NCBI RefSeq assembly: GCF_000403785.1
Contig: NZ_APHJ01000043.1
Span: forward strand, 1 to 32,302
Source: Gillisia sp. CAL575
GTDB lineage: Bacteria > Bacteroidota > Bacteroidia > Flavobacteriales > Flavobacteriaceae
Length of the DNA stretch: 32,302 bases
Direction of reading: 5' to 3'
In this document: positions 16,071 to 24,633 of the stretch, piece after piece
Position numbering within the stretch: the stretch's first letter is position 1
How the letters are laid out: each line of letters opens with the position of its first letter
The notes under the pieces: model-generated
What the model was told of the DNA's origin: nothing
The model's database searches: none
The model's input: the letters and a program-made list of their open reading frames with translations, nothing else
Translations under genes and position numbers: made by a program

Positions 16071-17054
16071 TTAGGATAGGCTTATTATCACTTTTCCTTT
16101 TGCTTTTCCAGAAGCAAGATATTCATAGGCATCTATTCCATCTTCTAAAGAATAAATAAGATCTACAATTGGTTTGATAGCTCGGTCTTCTACCATAGTA
16201 GCAATTTCCTTAAGCTGTTCTGCATTTGGTTGCATCCAAGTTAGTTTATATTCAGCGGACTTATCTTTTATTAGCTTTGCTAATTTTTCGGGTAGTTTAT
16301 AATCTTGCATTCCCATTTGCTTTGCTGTTTCCTCATCTGGTGGACCTACTATTGTTGTTACTCTTCCGCCATCTTTAATAATTTCAAAAGCATCGAAAGT
16401 ATAATCGTCTCCTAAAGTGTCGAAAACGATGTCCAAATTGTTTGCGATCTCTTTATAGTCTTCCGTTTTATAATCTATCACACGATCGGCGCCTAAGGCC
16501 TTAACCCAGTCTACATTGCTTGTACTAGTAGTTGTATACACAATTGCTCCTTTTGCTTTTGCATATTGAACCGCGAAACTTCCAACACCACCAGATCCTG
16601 CATGAATAAGAATTCTATCGTTTTCTTTAATTCCAACCTTTTCTAAAGCTTGGATTGCAGTTAGTCCTGTTAATGGTAAACCAGATGCTTGCTCAAAAGT
16701 TATATTATCTGGTTTTAAAGCGGCAAACTCACTATTAACTGCTACAAACTCGGCAACAGTTCCCATTTGTTCTTGTGGAACTCTAGAATAGATTTCATCT
16801 CCAATTTCGAAATTTTTTACATCTGCTCCTTTTTCAACTACTACGCCACTTAAATCAAAACCTATGGTACTCGGTAATTTTAAAGAAATCATATCTTTAA
16901 GTTTACCCTCCACCATTTTGTAATCTATGGGGTTTAATGAAGCCGCTTTAACTTCAACTAAAATATCATTCGATTTTATAGAAGGTTTATCAATCTCATT
17001 TAGAGATAAACCTTCTTTAATCTCACCGTATTTCACTATTTGTAATGCTTTCAT
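16071..17054 (-). CDS. NADP-dependent quinone-oxidoreductase-like MDR protein
   Basis: A 327-residue zinc-free medium-chain reductase. The N-terminal GroES-like domain has AASLNPIDYKMVEGKL and TIGFDLSGVVVEKG. The nucleotide-binding loop is HAGSGGVGSFAVQYAKAKGA, and the C-terminal DGIDAYEYLASGKAKGKVII is typical. The structural zinc cysteines are absent. Relatives reduce quinones or unsaturated aldehydes with NADPH; the exact substrate is unknown. It lies 39 nt downstream of the MarR regulator and is presumably induced with it under electrophile or oxidant stress. Confidence 0.9.
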   Translation of the reverse strand: MKALQIVKYGEIKEGLSLNEIDKPSIKSNDILVEVKAASLNPIDYKMVEGKLKDMISLKLPSTIGFDLSGVVVEKGADVKNFEIGDEIYSRVPQEQMGTVAEFVAVNSEFAALKPDNITFEQASGLPLTGLTAIQALEKVGIKENDRILIHAGSGGVGSFAVQYAKAKGAIVYTTTSTSNVDWVKALGADRVIDYKTEDYKEIANNLDIVFDTLGDDYTFDAFEIIKDGGRVTTIVGPPDEETAKQMGMQDYKLPEKLAKLIKDKSAEYKLTWMQPNAEQLKEIATMVEDRAIKPIVDLIYSLEDGIDAYEYLASGKAKGKVIISLS

Positions 17055-17093
17055 AATTATATTTTTTAATTTAACTTATTGTAATTTAATCAA

Positions 17094-17555
17094 TTATGTT
17101 TTAATTTCTGATTTGTGCGTTAGGTCAGTAATCCATTTATCCAAAGTATTCTTAAGAAGCATGACATCTGTAAGTTCTACTTCTTCGGAAAGTAATCTGT
17201 TCAAAAGCTTTTGTGGAACTTCTGATGCAAGATTTTTAAGATCTTTACCTTTTTCTGTTAGTTCTACTCGTACACTACGCTCGTCTTCAGTAGATCTAGT
17301 TCGATTAAGCAAGTCTATTTTTGCCATTCGCTTAATCAAAGGTGAAAGTGTATTAGTATTTAATAGTAATTTTTCACCTATCTGATTTACTGAGAGATTT
17401 CCATGCTCCCATAAAACCATAAGGACGAGATACTGCGGATAGGTAATACCCATTTTTTCTAAAAAAGGCTTGTAAGCTTTAGTAATAAGACGAGATACAG
17501 AATAAAGAGGAAAACAGATCTGATTGTCTAATTTTAATTGATCTTCCTTATCCAT
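17094..17555 (-). CDS. MarR family regulator, OhrR-like with sensing cysteine
   Basis: A 153-residue winged-helix repressor. It closely follows the organic-peroxide sensor OhrR: QICFPLYSVSRLITKAYKPF and EKMGITYPQYLVLMVLWE near the N-terminus, the recognition helix region LLNTNTLSPLIKRM, and the wing with STEDERSVRVELT. The peroxide-reactive Cys14 and the two hydrogen-bonding tyrosines, Tyr28 and Tyr39, match the Cys15/Tyr29/Tyr40 arrangement described for Bacillus OhrR, offset by one. Only one other-position partner is absent: no Ohr/OsmC peroxidase gene is nearby. It starts 2 nt after doxX ends, so the regulator is transcribed within its own target operon. Sensing of organic peroxides or quinones is inference from these residues. 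Confidence 0.9.
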   Translation of the reverse strand: MDKEDQLKLDNQICFPLYSVSRLITKAYKPFLEKMGITYPQYLVLMVLWEHGNLSVNQIGEKLLLNTNTLSPLIKRMAKIDLLNRTRSTEDERSVRVELTEKGKDLKNLASEVPQKLLNRLLSEEVELTDVMLLKNTLDKWITDLTHKSEIKT

Positions 17556-17557
17556 AA

Positions 17558-17992
17558 TTATTGATTTTTAGAATTTCTCCATGCTTTCCAAGCACCAGAA
17601 GACCATAATGCCCAAATAATGAGTATTGGTTGAAAGAATAGTCTAATGAGCCTTGCTTTATCTGAATTTAATGCGCCAAATGCATCTTTTCCATCCAAAT
17701 ATTGTGCAATGTTCCCTGGGAATATTAGTATAAAGAAGATAGCGAGTATCCAGCCTATGCGGGAACGCTGGTTTTTCCATAATAGCAGTGCCAGTCCCAA
17801 CGCCATTTCAACTATTCCTGAGAGTATCACTACTAAATCCTTGCTCATTGGTACCCAATCTGGTACCTGAGCCTGAAATTCAATTCTATTGAAAGTAAGA
17901 TGACTAAACCCAGCATAAATCATGAATAAGGCTAACACAATTCTGAAAATATTTTGTGTTGTAGAGGTTGTAATATCTTTTTGCATAAACAT
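17558..17992 (-). CDS. DoxX-family membrane protein
   Basis: A 144-residue integral membrane protein with four hydrophobic segments at about residues 15-30, 53-71, 80-95 and 113-130. YAGFSHLTF after the first segment and LSGIVEMALGLALLL in the second are DoxX-like. DoxX proteins are small four-helix proteins linked in other organisms to thiol/quinone and oxidative stress complexes; no enzymatic residue can be named here. It is the first gene of the operon, 2 nt before the OhrR-like gene. Met3 (MQKDI) could be the true start, which would give a slightly longer leader after the predicted promoter. Confidence 0.86.
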   Translation of the reverse strand: MFMQKDITTSTTQNIFRIVLALFMIYAGFSHLTFNRIEFQAQVPDWVPMSKDLVVILSGIVEMALGLALLLWKNQRSRIGWILAIFFILIFPGNIAQYLDGKDAFGALNSDKARLIRLFFQPILIIWALWSSGAWKAWRNSKNQ

Positions 17993-17998
17993 ATATCC

Positions 17999-18035
17999 TA
18001 TCGTGCAAAATTATATCGTGCACGATGCAAATATA
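17999..18035 (-). promoter_or_regulatory. Promoter and palindromic operator of DoxX/OhrR operon
   Basis: The perfect 12-bp palindrome atcgtgcacgat lies at 18015-18026. A further copy of its left half, tatcgtgca, occurs at 17999-18007, repeating 18014-18022. Two TAnnTTTG boxes on the minus strand flank it: TATATTTG (18028-18035) and TAATTTTG (18006-18013). With either box, a MarR dimer on the palindrome would block RNA polymerase. No TTG at -33 was found for either. The binder is most likely the OhrR-like protein encoded in the operon (inference). Confidence 0.72.
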
Positions 18036-18384
18036 TGAAGTGTTATAATTTACTGTATCCTTATTAAGATAGAATTAGCTAAGTGTTTATTTAAAATTAA
18101 CAATTTAAAATAAATTACTTTTTTATATATCTTCAGGAAAATCTTGTAATTAATTGATTTATAGGGTTTACAAATAGATTTCTTTGCTAGTTTTATAAAA
18201 TTATAGAGCTAAATTCCATTTATTAATTTGAATTAATGAGTATGAATTATAACTGAAATTAAGAATAGGGGAGAAATAAAAGTTATAGGCTAGATGTCCA
18301 AAAACTAAATTAGACTTTTTTAAGATTGGGGACATGCTATGTATTTGATAACAACTAATTCCTATAATCCTTTTTAAAAATACT
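18036..18384. other. AT-rich intergenic region
   Basis: Very AT-rich DNA between the DoxX operon promoter and the 3' end of the T9SS gene. A weak inverted repeat (atgtcc 18294-18299 with ggacat 18330-18335) surrounds ctaaattag. It has no T run and a large loop, so I do not call it a terminator. Nothing else is seen. Confidence 0.4.
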
Positions 18385-20532
18385 TTATTTAGATGATCTT
18401 ATTAATGAGAAATTGCCATCGTATTGGTTACCATTCTCAATATTAAATTGATACCAGTAATCATCTGAGGGCATTTTTTTTCCATTAAAAGTTCCATCCC
18501 ATCCAATACCCATTGGATCAAGTTGTTTTAAAAGTTTTCCATAGCGATCAAAGATCTGAATAGGGGAGCTGTTTAGGATTGCATTACCCTTGATGATCCA
18601 CTTATCATTATACCCATCATTATTAGGAGTGAAAAATTTAGGGATTTTTAATTCTCCAATAATATCCGGTTCCTCCTCACAAAATTCAGAAATCAATTTA
18701 AAAGTAGTTTCCGTTACGCAGTCAGGATTAGCATTAAAACTTATTCTAGCTGTAATTATTTCTTCCGAATACTCAGAATTTATATACATTTCTGATAAGG
18801 GTTCAGGAATTGGATCTCCATTTTCATAATAATATTCTAGAGAGATATCCGTATTTAATTCTTTAATATTCTGATCTATTAGCAGGAGATTAAAAGTAGA
18901 ATAACCATCATTGATAGGATCGCACGAAACAATATCTTTTAAATTGATCGGGTTTAAGCTATCTATTTCGAGATTTATTGCATAAGAGCTAAAGCACATA
19001 TTACTAGAATATACGCTTACTCTATAAATCCCGGAATTGATCTCTGAAATGTTCTGAATAGTTGGGTTGGCCTCTGTACTATAATAATTATTGGGACCAG
19101 ACCAATTATAAACTAGTCCTTCTTTAGTAGTAAGAGTTACATTAGAACCTAAGCAACTAGTTAGAGTACTAAAGGTTTCTGAAGATTCATTTAACGTGCT
19201 CATTTGTAATTTGACAATCCATTGATCCCAACCTCCATTCGTATTTTCAGATTTATCCCCTGAAGCATTGGAAGTAGACCAGCCTCCAATAATATAATTA
19301 CCATCACTGGTGGCTAGAATTGAATTTAATTGATCGGTTTCATTACCTCCAATTGTTTTGTCCCATTCAATAATTCCATCACTATTCAATTTTACTAACC
19401 AAAAGTTTCGCTCTCCTAGGTTATCCTCTGATTTGTTTCCTGATGTATTAGAAAATGTAGATATTCCTACGATAAAACCATTATCCTTGGTTTCAGTTAT
19501 ATATGCATCCCAATCTGTACTATCACCTCCCAAAGTTTTTTGCCATAAAATCTCTCCATATGGGTTCAGTTTTAAAACCCATGCATCTACAGAATTACAT
19601 ACCGAATTTTCAGATTTTTCACTAGAGATATTAGAAGAAGAAGTTCCACCTATAATATAATTTCCGTCTGAAGTAGTTTTAAGAGAAGACACATTGTCTC
19701 CATTATTTCCACCAATAGTTTTTTGCCATTTAATATTCCCGGACTCATCAATCTTTAAAATCCAATAATCGGCAACCGTAAATGAACTCCTTGAGTTTTC
19801 TGTTTTCTCGCCAGAAATATCAGACATTGAAGAGCCTGCAATAATATAGCCTCCATCATGAGCTTTAATGATTTGCTTCGCAGAATCTCTTTGAGAACCA
19901 CCAATAGTTTTTTGCCAAACTAAATCGCCTAAAGAATTTATTTTGACGATCCACATGTCAGTGATTCCTCTGGAATCTTCTGTTTTCTCCCCGGAAATAT
20001 TTGATTCTGATTCTCCAACTAAAATATAACCACCATTGTCAGTTTCCAGAACCGAGAAAAGCCTGTCGTTCTCATTACCGCCATATGTTCTATCCCAAAC
20101 TATATTTCTTTGAGAGTCTAGTTTTACCACCCAGTAATCATCTTTTCCTCTTGAACTCTCAGATTTATCTCCTGAAATACTAGAGTTGCTATAACCTCCA
20201 ATTAGATACCCAGCATCACTAGTTTCAATTGTAGAATTTGCAAGATCAAAATAACTTCCACCTATTGTTTTTTGCCAAATTAATTGCCCGTTACTTTTGT
20301 TAACCTCAGAGATCCAATAATCATTAAATCCTCTCGAATTATCAAATTTATCTCCCGATATGTTTGATTGTGAATAACCGCTTAATATAATATTTCCATT
20401 TCGAGCAATTATCATATCATGTATGGCGTCATTCTCAGATCCACCTATGGTATTTTGCCAGATAATGTTAGATTGAGAATAGCAATTCGCTGAAAGTAGG
20501 AAGCTTAATAGCATTAGAAAATTTCTCGGCAT
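18385..20532 (-). CDS. T9SS type B-sorted repeat protein
   Basis: A secreted protein of about 715 residues. The chosen Met gives a normal signal peptide (MPRNFLMLLSFLLSANCYSQ); the frame opens 7 codons earlier. Seven consecutive repeats of about 60 residues follow, each with the pattern (I/L)xWQKTIGG...D...DGGYIIGG-SxSNISGDKSE-SRG--DYWVVKL. Seven units suggest a seven-bladed propeller (inference). Next comes an Ig/PKD-like segment (TLTTKEGLVYNWSGPNNYYS). The last 87 residues (KIPKFFTPNNDGYNDKW... to the end) are the gliding-motility-associated type B C-terminal domain used for export through the type IX system. Function of the passenger is unknown; surface adhesion or binding is plausible. 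Confidence 0.9.
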   Translation of the reverse strand: MPRNFLMLLSFLLSANCYSQSNIIWQNTIGGSENDAIHDMIIARNGNIILSGYSQSNISGDKFDNSRGFNDYWISEVNKSNGQLIWQKTIGGSYFDLANSTIETSDAGYLIGGYSNSSISGDKSESSRGKDDYWVVKLDSQRNIVWDRTYGGNENDRLFSVLETDNGGYILVGESESNISGEKTEDSRGITDMWIVKINSLGDLVWQKTIGGSQRDSAKQIIKAHDGGYIIAGSSMSDISGEKTENSRSSFTVADYWILKIDESGNIKWQKTIGGNNGDNVSSLKTTSDGNYIIGGTSSSNISSEKSENSVCNSVDAWVLKLNPYGEILWQKTLGGDSTDWDAYITETKDNGFIVGISTFSNTSGNKSEDNLGERNFWLVKLNSDGIIEWDKTIGGNETDQLNSILATSDGNYIIGGWSTSNASGDKSENTNGGWDQWIVKLQMSTLNESSETFSTLTSCLGSNVTLTTKEGLVYNWSGPNNYYSTEANPTIQNISEINSGIYRVSVYSSNMCFSSYAINLEIDSLNPINLKDIVSCDPINDGYSTFNLLLIDQNIKELNTDISLEYYYENGDPIPEPLSEMYINSEYSEEIITARISFNANPDCVTETTFKLISEFCEEEPDIIGELKIPKFFTPNNDGYNDKWIIKGNAILNSSPIQIFDRYGKLLKQLDPMGIGWDGTFNGKKMPSDDYWYQFNIENGNQYDGNFSLIRSSK
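19192..20466 (-). repeat. Seven tandem ~180-bp coding repeats
   Basis: This DNA encodes the seven 60-63-residue units of the T9SS protein. In the numbering from the longest start (20553), units begin at residues 30, 91, 151, 211, 274, 335 and 395. Units are diverged in sequence, with the core WQKTIGG and SGDKSE blocks best kept. Units 4 and 5 carry short inserts (SSFTVA; CNSV). Confidence 0.85.
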
Positions 20533-20597
20533 ATAATAAAACTGAAACGGCATAGGTTCTTTTAAATTAACTCTTTAATTTTCACTTTTAATAGGAA

Positions 20598-20626
20598 ATG
20601 TATGTTTAAAACAATTTTACATACAT
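20598..20626. promoter_or_regulatory. Inverted repeat upstream of T9SS gene
   Basis: Perfect 8-bp arms atgtatgt (20598-20605) and acatacat (20619-20626) are separated by 13 nt. They lie 66-94 nt before the T9SS gene start and after the broken SGNH gene. There is no T run, so it could be a regulator site or a weak transcript-end hairpin. Confidence 0.25.
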
Positions 20627-20658
20627 ATCGTAAAGGGCCTGTTACGCAAATATTCATT

Positions 20659-21285
20659 TTAATTAAATAGATTATCCATAATTATCTCTGCAGCAACTTG
20701 ACTACCCTTTAAGGAAGGATGAAACCCATCTGGGCCATAATATTCTTTAGTTTTCATTGAATCTATATAATCTTTCCAAATCCTTCCAACAGGAAGTAAA
20801 ATCGCGTTATTGATAGATGCTGCATCCTCATGATTTTTTATGACACTATCAAAACTGTGATAGTATTTTAATGATGGCCAAACCATAAAGTATGCTAGTT
20901 TGGCATCATTTAATTTACACAATAGGCTATATTCCTTTCCATATTCTAATAGCATTTTTCTACCATCTTCCTGAGAAGAAGGTCCTTGTTGAATAATCAC
21001 AAAATCATAATTTTTACTTGAAATCAGCTTCTGTACTTTTCCTACATTCCAATGGTCTTCTATAGCATAATTAGGTTATGCAATCATTCTGGTCCTGACT
21101 TCTAATCCTTTTAGTTTCGCATTTTCCCTTACAAGTTTTGGTAAGTTGTTAGTAAAGGTAAGACTGTTGCCAATAAACAAAATGTTTATACTTGTTTTTG
21201 CACTATTGTTATTACCTTCTTGTTGACCATATAAATTAAAACTAGCGATTATTAGTGTGAAAATTATGAACAATACTTTATTCAT
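20659..21285 (-). pseudogene. SGNH/GDSL hydrolase gene with in-frame stop
   Basis: Two fragments in the same frame form one SGNH hydrolase. The N-terminal part has a signal peptide (ending FNLYG-Q) and block I with the nucleophile serine in FIGNSLTF. After RTRMIA comes TAA (21076-21078). Then the frame continues without shift: PNYAIEDHWNVGKVQKLISS, KNYDFVIIQQGPSSQEDGRK, and finally block V DGFHPSLKGS with the catalytic Asp and His. Only a single base change separates TAA from a Tyr codon. Since the Asp/His lie after the stop, the truncated product cannot be an active esterase. Intact relatives are about 200-230 residue exported esterases or acyl hydrolases. A later GTG could start the second fragment, but that piece lacks the nucleophile. 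Confidence 0.85.
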
Positions 21286-21385
21286 TCACATATGGTTTTT
21301 AATAACGGTTATGTTTATCGTAAAAAAAATCAAACTTATTAAATATGCGTTTTTTATTTCTAAAAGGGAACTAAAACATCAAGTT

Positions 21386-21412
21386 TTAATTGTAACCCCC
21401 TGTTGCAATTAA
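21386..21412 (-). terminator. Hairpin downstream of Na+/Ca2+ antiporter
   Basis: An 11-bp stem with one G-T pair (ttaattgtaac 21386-21396 with gttgcaattaa 21402-21412) and a C-rich 5-nt loop lies 20 nt past the antiporter stop. It lacks a proper T run on the minus strand, so it is a weak terminator or an mRNA 3'-end stabilising stem. Confidence 0.4.
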
Positions 21413-21431
21413 TTTAATTTGGGAGCGAATT

Positions 21432-22385
21432 TTACAATTCTTTGCTCACAATATAAATAGTATAAATCAAATAAAAGGCTAATAATAAGAAAGCTTCCCA
21501 TCTATCCAGTTTCTTTCTTTTACCCGTAAACATTGCTACAATTAAAAAAACTGTTCCACCAAATAATATTGCAAGGTCTTGATTGAAATTATCATTAAAA
21601 CTAACAGGATTAATTAATGAGCTAATAGAAAGTATGAGTAGGATGTTAAAGATGTTTGAACCAATTACGTTCCCAATTGCCAGATCGCTATTCTTTTTGA
21701 TAGCAGCTACTATAGAGGTTAATAGTTCTGGTAGCGACGTGCCAGCAGCAATAATTGTTAATCCTATGATCTTCTGGCTTACTCCTAATTCTGTTGCGAT
21801 GTCTATACTATTATCTACTACTAATTTGCCTCCAATTATTAGTCCCGCAAGACCGATTAAAATTAATCCCCAGATCTTAAAATTTGATTTTTCCTGATAC
21901 GGGGATATTTCGGTTTTTTCAGTTTTTATTTGTTTAAACACGTAGTATAGAAAAAAGATAAAACCTGTGAACAATAAGATCCCATCAACTCTCGAAATTT
22001 CTGAATCTGGATTTAGGAAGAAATCATTTGCAAGGAAGAATAATACTACGGTAATAATAAGTGAAATTGGAATTTCTCTCCAAGCGGTTGAAGATTGCAC
22101 GGTAATAGGATACACCAATCCTGCAATTCCCAAAATAATGAATAGGTTGAAATTATTGCTACCAATGATATTACCCATAACTATATCTGATAGACCATTG
22201 GCTGAGGCTACAGAATTCACAACCAATTCTGGTGCAGAAGTACCGAAGGCAACAACTGTTAAGCCGATAACCAAATCAGATATATTGTTCTTTTTTGCTA
22301 ATGCAGAGGAGCCATCAACTATCCAATTAGCTCCAAAAATTAAACCAGCAAACCCAACTACGATTAACAATAATGAAATAATCAT
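21432..22385 (-). CDS. Calcium/sodium antiporter (CaCA, YrbG family)
   Basis: A 317-residue inner-membrane cation exchanger with about ten hydrophobic segments. The two inverted alpha-repeats that form the ion pocket are plain: VIGLTVVAFGTSAPEL (Glu53) with GNIIGSNNFN, and IIGLTIIAAGTSLPEL (Glu220) with GNVIGSNIFN. The charged linker between halves (KTEKTEISPYQEKSNF) divides the protein as usual. It should exchange Ca2+ for Na+ across the inner membrane, consistent with a marine lifestyle. It appears monocistronic; the next upstream gene on the strand ends about 290 nt away. No promoter consensus was identified. Confidence 0.93.
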   Translation of the reverse strand: MIISLLLIVVGFAGLIFGANWIVDGSSALAKKNNISDLVIGLTVVAFGTSAPELVVNSVASANGLSDIVMGNIIGSNNFNLFIILGIAGLVYPITVQSSTAWREIPISLIITVVLFFLANDFFLNPDSEISRVDGILLFTGFIFFLYYVFKQIKTEKTEISPYQEKSNFKIWGLILIGLAGLIIGGKLVVDNSIDIATELGVSQKIIGLTIIAAGTSLPELLTSIVAAIKKNSDLAIGNVIGSNIFNILLILSISSLINPVSFNDNFNQDLAILFGGTVFLIVAMFTGKRKKLDRWEAFLLLAFYLIYTIYIVSKEL

Positions 22386-22674
22386 ATTTATTGATATGTG
22401 TTATAAATTCAAAATTCTGACATTTTCTAATTCAAGGATTGTAAATAGGGCTATTCCTTATCTGATCAATTATTAGTTAATTCCCGACTAAATTATTACA
22501 TTAAAATGAGATACTACTATTACTTTAAAAGCAAATTAATGTGAAATTTTCTCTAATATTTCACTTGGCTAGCTTTAGAGATTTATCTTAATTCTAAATA
22601 TCATTTTTTTGTTTAATATTTAAAATTAAAGATTTATAAAAGTGAATGAACTATCTGCTATAAATGCAGTAATA

Positions 22675-23184
22675 TTATTTAACTCTTACCGCTTGAGTGA
22701 TAAAAGATAAACCTTGTTGACCCATGGTAGAATTCATCATTCCCTCAAATAATGGTTCCGGACAATTTTCTGGAATTTTCCATTCAAAAATGAAATTGGA
22801 ACCAGTTCCTCCTGTAGTATCTATTTCATCTATAATAATCTCTGCTGTTTCTAATGGCGCCAAGTAAATAGGTTGATCAAAATACTTTCGCACAGATTTT
22901 CCATGAGTGTCAAAATATTCAGCTTTCAAAATATAAATAGTATCTAAGTCGCTGGTATTTCTCAAACTAACCATAGCGATAAGATTGTGGGTTTTATGCT
23001 CGGACATAGTATAAATTTGCGAGTAAATAGATAAGTAAGATTTACCATATTCAAGCGAATCCTTGGAATCAATAGAAGTAGTTCTTTTAGCCCAGTTTTC
23101 AGAATTTATTGAATTGTTCTTTTTTGATTTATTACAAGCGAAAATTAGAGTAGTTGCAAATATTAATAAAATAAATTTCCTCAT
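22675..23184 (-). CDS. DUF3124 lipoprotein
   Basis: A 169-residue lipoprotein (lipobox IFAC, Cys17). The mature protein matches DUF3124 by pattern: YLSIYSQIYTMSEHKTHNL, then MVSLRNTSDLDTIYILKAEY and FDTHGKSVRKYFDQPIYLAP, ending with the TTGGTGSNFIFEW signature. The fold is likely all-beta. Function is not known; members are small periplasmic proteins in many bacteria. It has no close neighbours in an operon: gaps are about 290 nt downstream and 130 nt upstream. Confidence 0.82.
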   Translation of the reverse strand: MRKFILLIFATTLIFACNKSKKNNSINSENWAKRTTSIDSKDSLEYGKSYLSIYSQIYTMSEHKTHNLIAMVSLRNTSDLDTIYILKAEYFDTHGKSVRKYFDQPIYLAPLETAEIIIDEIDTTGGTGSNFIFEWKIPENCPEPLFEGMMNSTMGQQGLSFITQAVRVK

Positions 23185-23314
23185 ATCAGTTCATTTTTAA
23201 TTCATTAGCTAACCATTTTTAGAAACCCAAAGATCAATTAGGTTAGACATATTCTAAGAGGTTTTTCTATTAGTTAGCTAGTCTCTAAAATATTACATTT
23301 TAATAGAATACTCT

Positions 23315-24373
23315 TTACCTGCGTTTATTGATATTGGACGTAATTATTTTACTAGCTGTTATATTCGCTGAATGTACTGCTCCCTCCATATATCCAGGGA
23401 ATTCTGGTGAGGACTCTGAGCTTGAAATTATTAATTTATCTTCGAAATAAGATTTACCAAAAATAGGATTGCCATTATTTTGATGAGGGAAAATATTTGT
23501 AATATCTTCTTCATAGGAGTTCTCTTCTAATCGCCAAACACATTCCTTATATTCAATAAATTTTTCCGCCTTTTCTCCGAAGACATTTGTAACCTGATCT
23601 ATAACTTTTGCTCGTCTTTCAAAATAACTCATATCCTTAAAGGAAGAATCTATAAAACCGCAAAGAGCATATTTAGATCTACTATGATTACTATGGTCGT
23701 AAAATTCTGTAATAGGTCCAACATTGCTGAACAGAGTCCCGGAAAGTTTATTTTGTTCCCAAAAAGGTTCCTCATAGGTTAAGGCAAGCTTAATGGAGTC
23801 CTCCATCCAAGTGTGGGTTTGGGTTGCAACACTCATTAAATCTTTTGGAAGTTGAGGATGAAATAAGATTTTTTTTGACCATAATTTAGGTGGAATCGCA
23901 AGAACAACTGTACTAGCCTCAATTAACTTATCAGTAAATACCTGAACTGAACTCTTGAGGAACTTAATTTCTTTCACTGTTTGATTAAAAAGAATATCCT
24001 TTTTATCTAATTTTTGATACAAAGTCTGTACAAGATTAGATGTACCACCAGAAATTCTATAACTAGGTGGTTGACTTGGAATTTGTATAGCTTCCGCAGG
24101 AGAACTTGAATTGGATTGAAAGTATACTGTTCCATCCATATACTGTTCAAAGAAATTTATTTCTAATTCTTTCAACAATGCAGATAGTGAGGTATGCTGA
24201 TTTCCAAACCAAGTCGCACCCATTTCAAGGGGTGTATTGTTTTTTCCATATAAAGTATTGATTCTTCCACCAACTCTGTTTCTTGCCTCTAAAATTTTAA
24301 ATGGAATCCCTTCTTGCTTTAAACGGTAAGCAGTTAAAAGTCCTGATAGTCCTGCTCCAATTATTAATATCAT
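23315..24373 (-). CDS. FAD-dependent flavin amine oxidase
   Basis: A 352-residue FAD oxidoreductase of the monoamine oxidase/phytoene desaturase-like group. The Rossmann loop is IIGAGLSGLLTAYRL (GAGLSG, 6-11) with Glu29 at the end of strand two, followed by the RVGGR motif (33-37) of flavin amine oxidases. The C-terminal FAD contact is in EFPGYMEGAVHSANITASKI. The protein has no signal peptide, so it is cytoplasmic, and is somewhat shorter than typical MAOs (430 or more residues). The amine substrate is unknown. It stands alone; no promoter consensus was recognised. Confidence 0.88.
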   Translation of the reverse strand: MILIIGAGLSGLLTAYRLKQEGIPFKILEARNRVGGRINTLYGKNNTPLEMGATWFGNQHTSLSALLKELEINFFEQYMDGTVYFQSNSSSPAEAIQIPSQPPSYRISGGTSNLVQTLYQKLDKKDILFNQTVKEIKFLKSSVQVFTDKLIEASTVVLAIPPKLWSKKILFHPQLPKDLMSVATQTHTWMEDSIKLALTYEEPFWEQNKLSGTLFSNVGPITEFYDHSNHSRSKYALCGFIDSSFKDMSYFERRAKVIDQVTNVFGEKAEKFIEYKECVWRLEENSYEEDITNIFPHQNNGNPIFGKSYFEDKLIISSSESSPEFPGYMEGAVHSANITASKIITSNINKRR

Positions 24374-24550
24374 TTTGTAAAAATAATGAAGTTGAAACTA
24401 TAATTTTCTTTTGCAAGAACCTTTTTAAATATATAGTTTAGAACCATACTTTTTTGTGGATAGGTTTAGTATATGGTTTTCAATATTATTTTATTTCAGG
24501 AATATTTAATCCTAAATTGTAATAAACCTTAAACAATGTTCTAATCTATT

Positions 24551-24595
24551 AAAAAAGATGGTAGTATTTACCCTCGAGTAAATGCTGCCATCTTT
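24551..24595 (-). terminator. Rho-independent terminator of SulP/carbonic anhydrase operon
   Basis: On the minus strand an 18-bp stem with two G-T pairs (24578-24595 with 24554-24571) and a 6-nt loop is followed by a run of T. It lies 39 nt past the carbonic anhydrase stop. Confidence 0.92.
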
Positions 24596-24633
24596 ATATT
24601 CATATTCAATTTTAGTATGTAAGATATATTACT

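Noticed and set aside
18294-18335. Inverted repeat atgtcc/ggacat after the T9SS gene
   Set aside because: Only 6-bp arms with a 30-nt loop and no T run, so not a credible terminator.
15101-21285. Alternative genetic code or selenocysteine as reason for in-frame stops
   Set aside because: Three different stop codons would have to be recoded, while all intact genes terminate normally with the same codons. Gene decay or base error is simpler.
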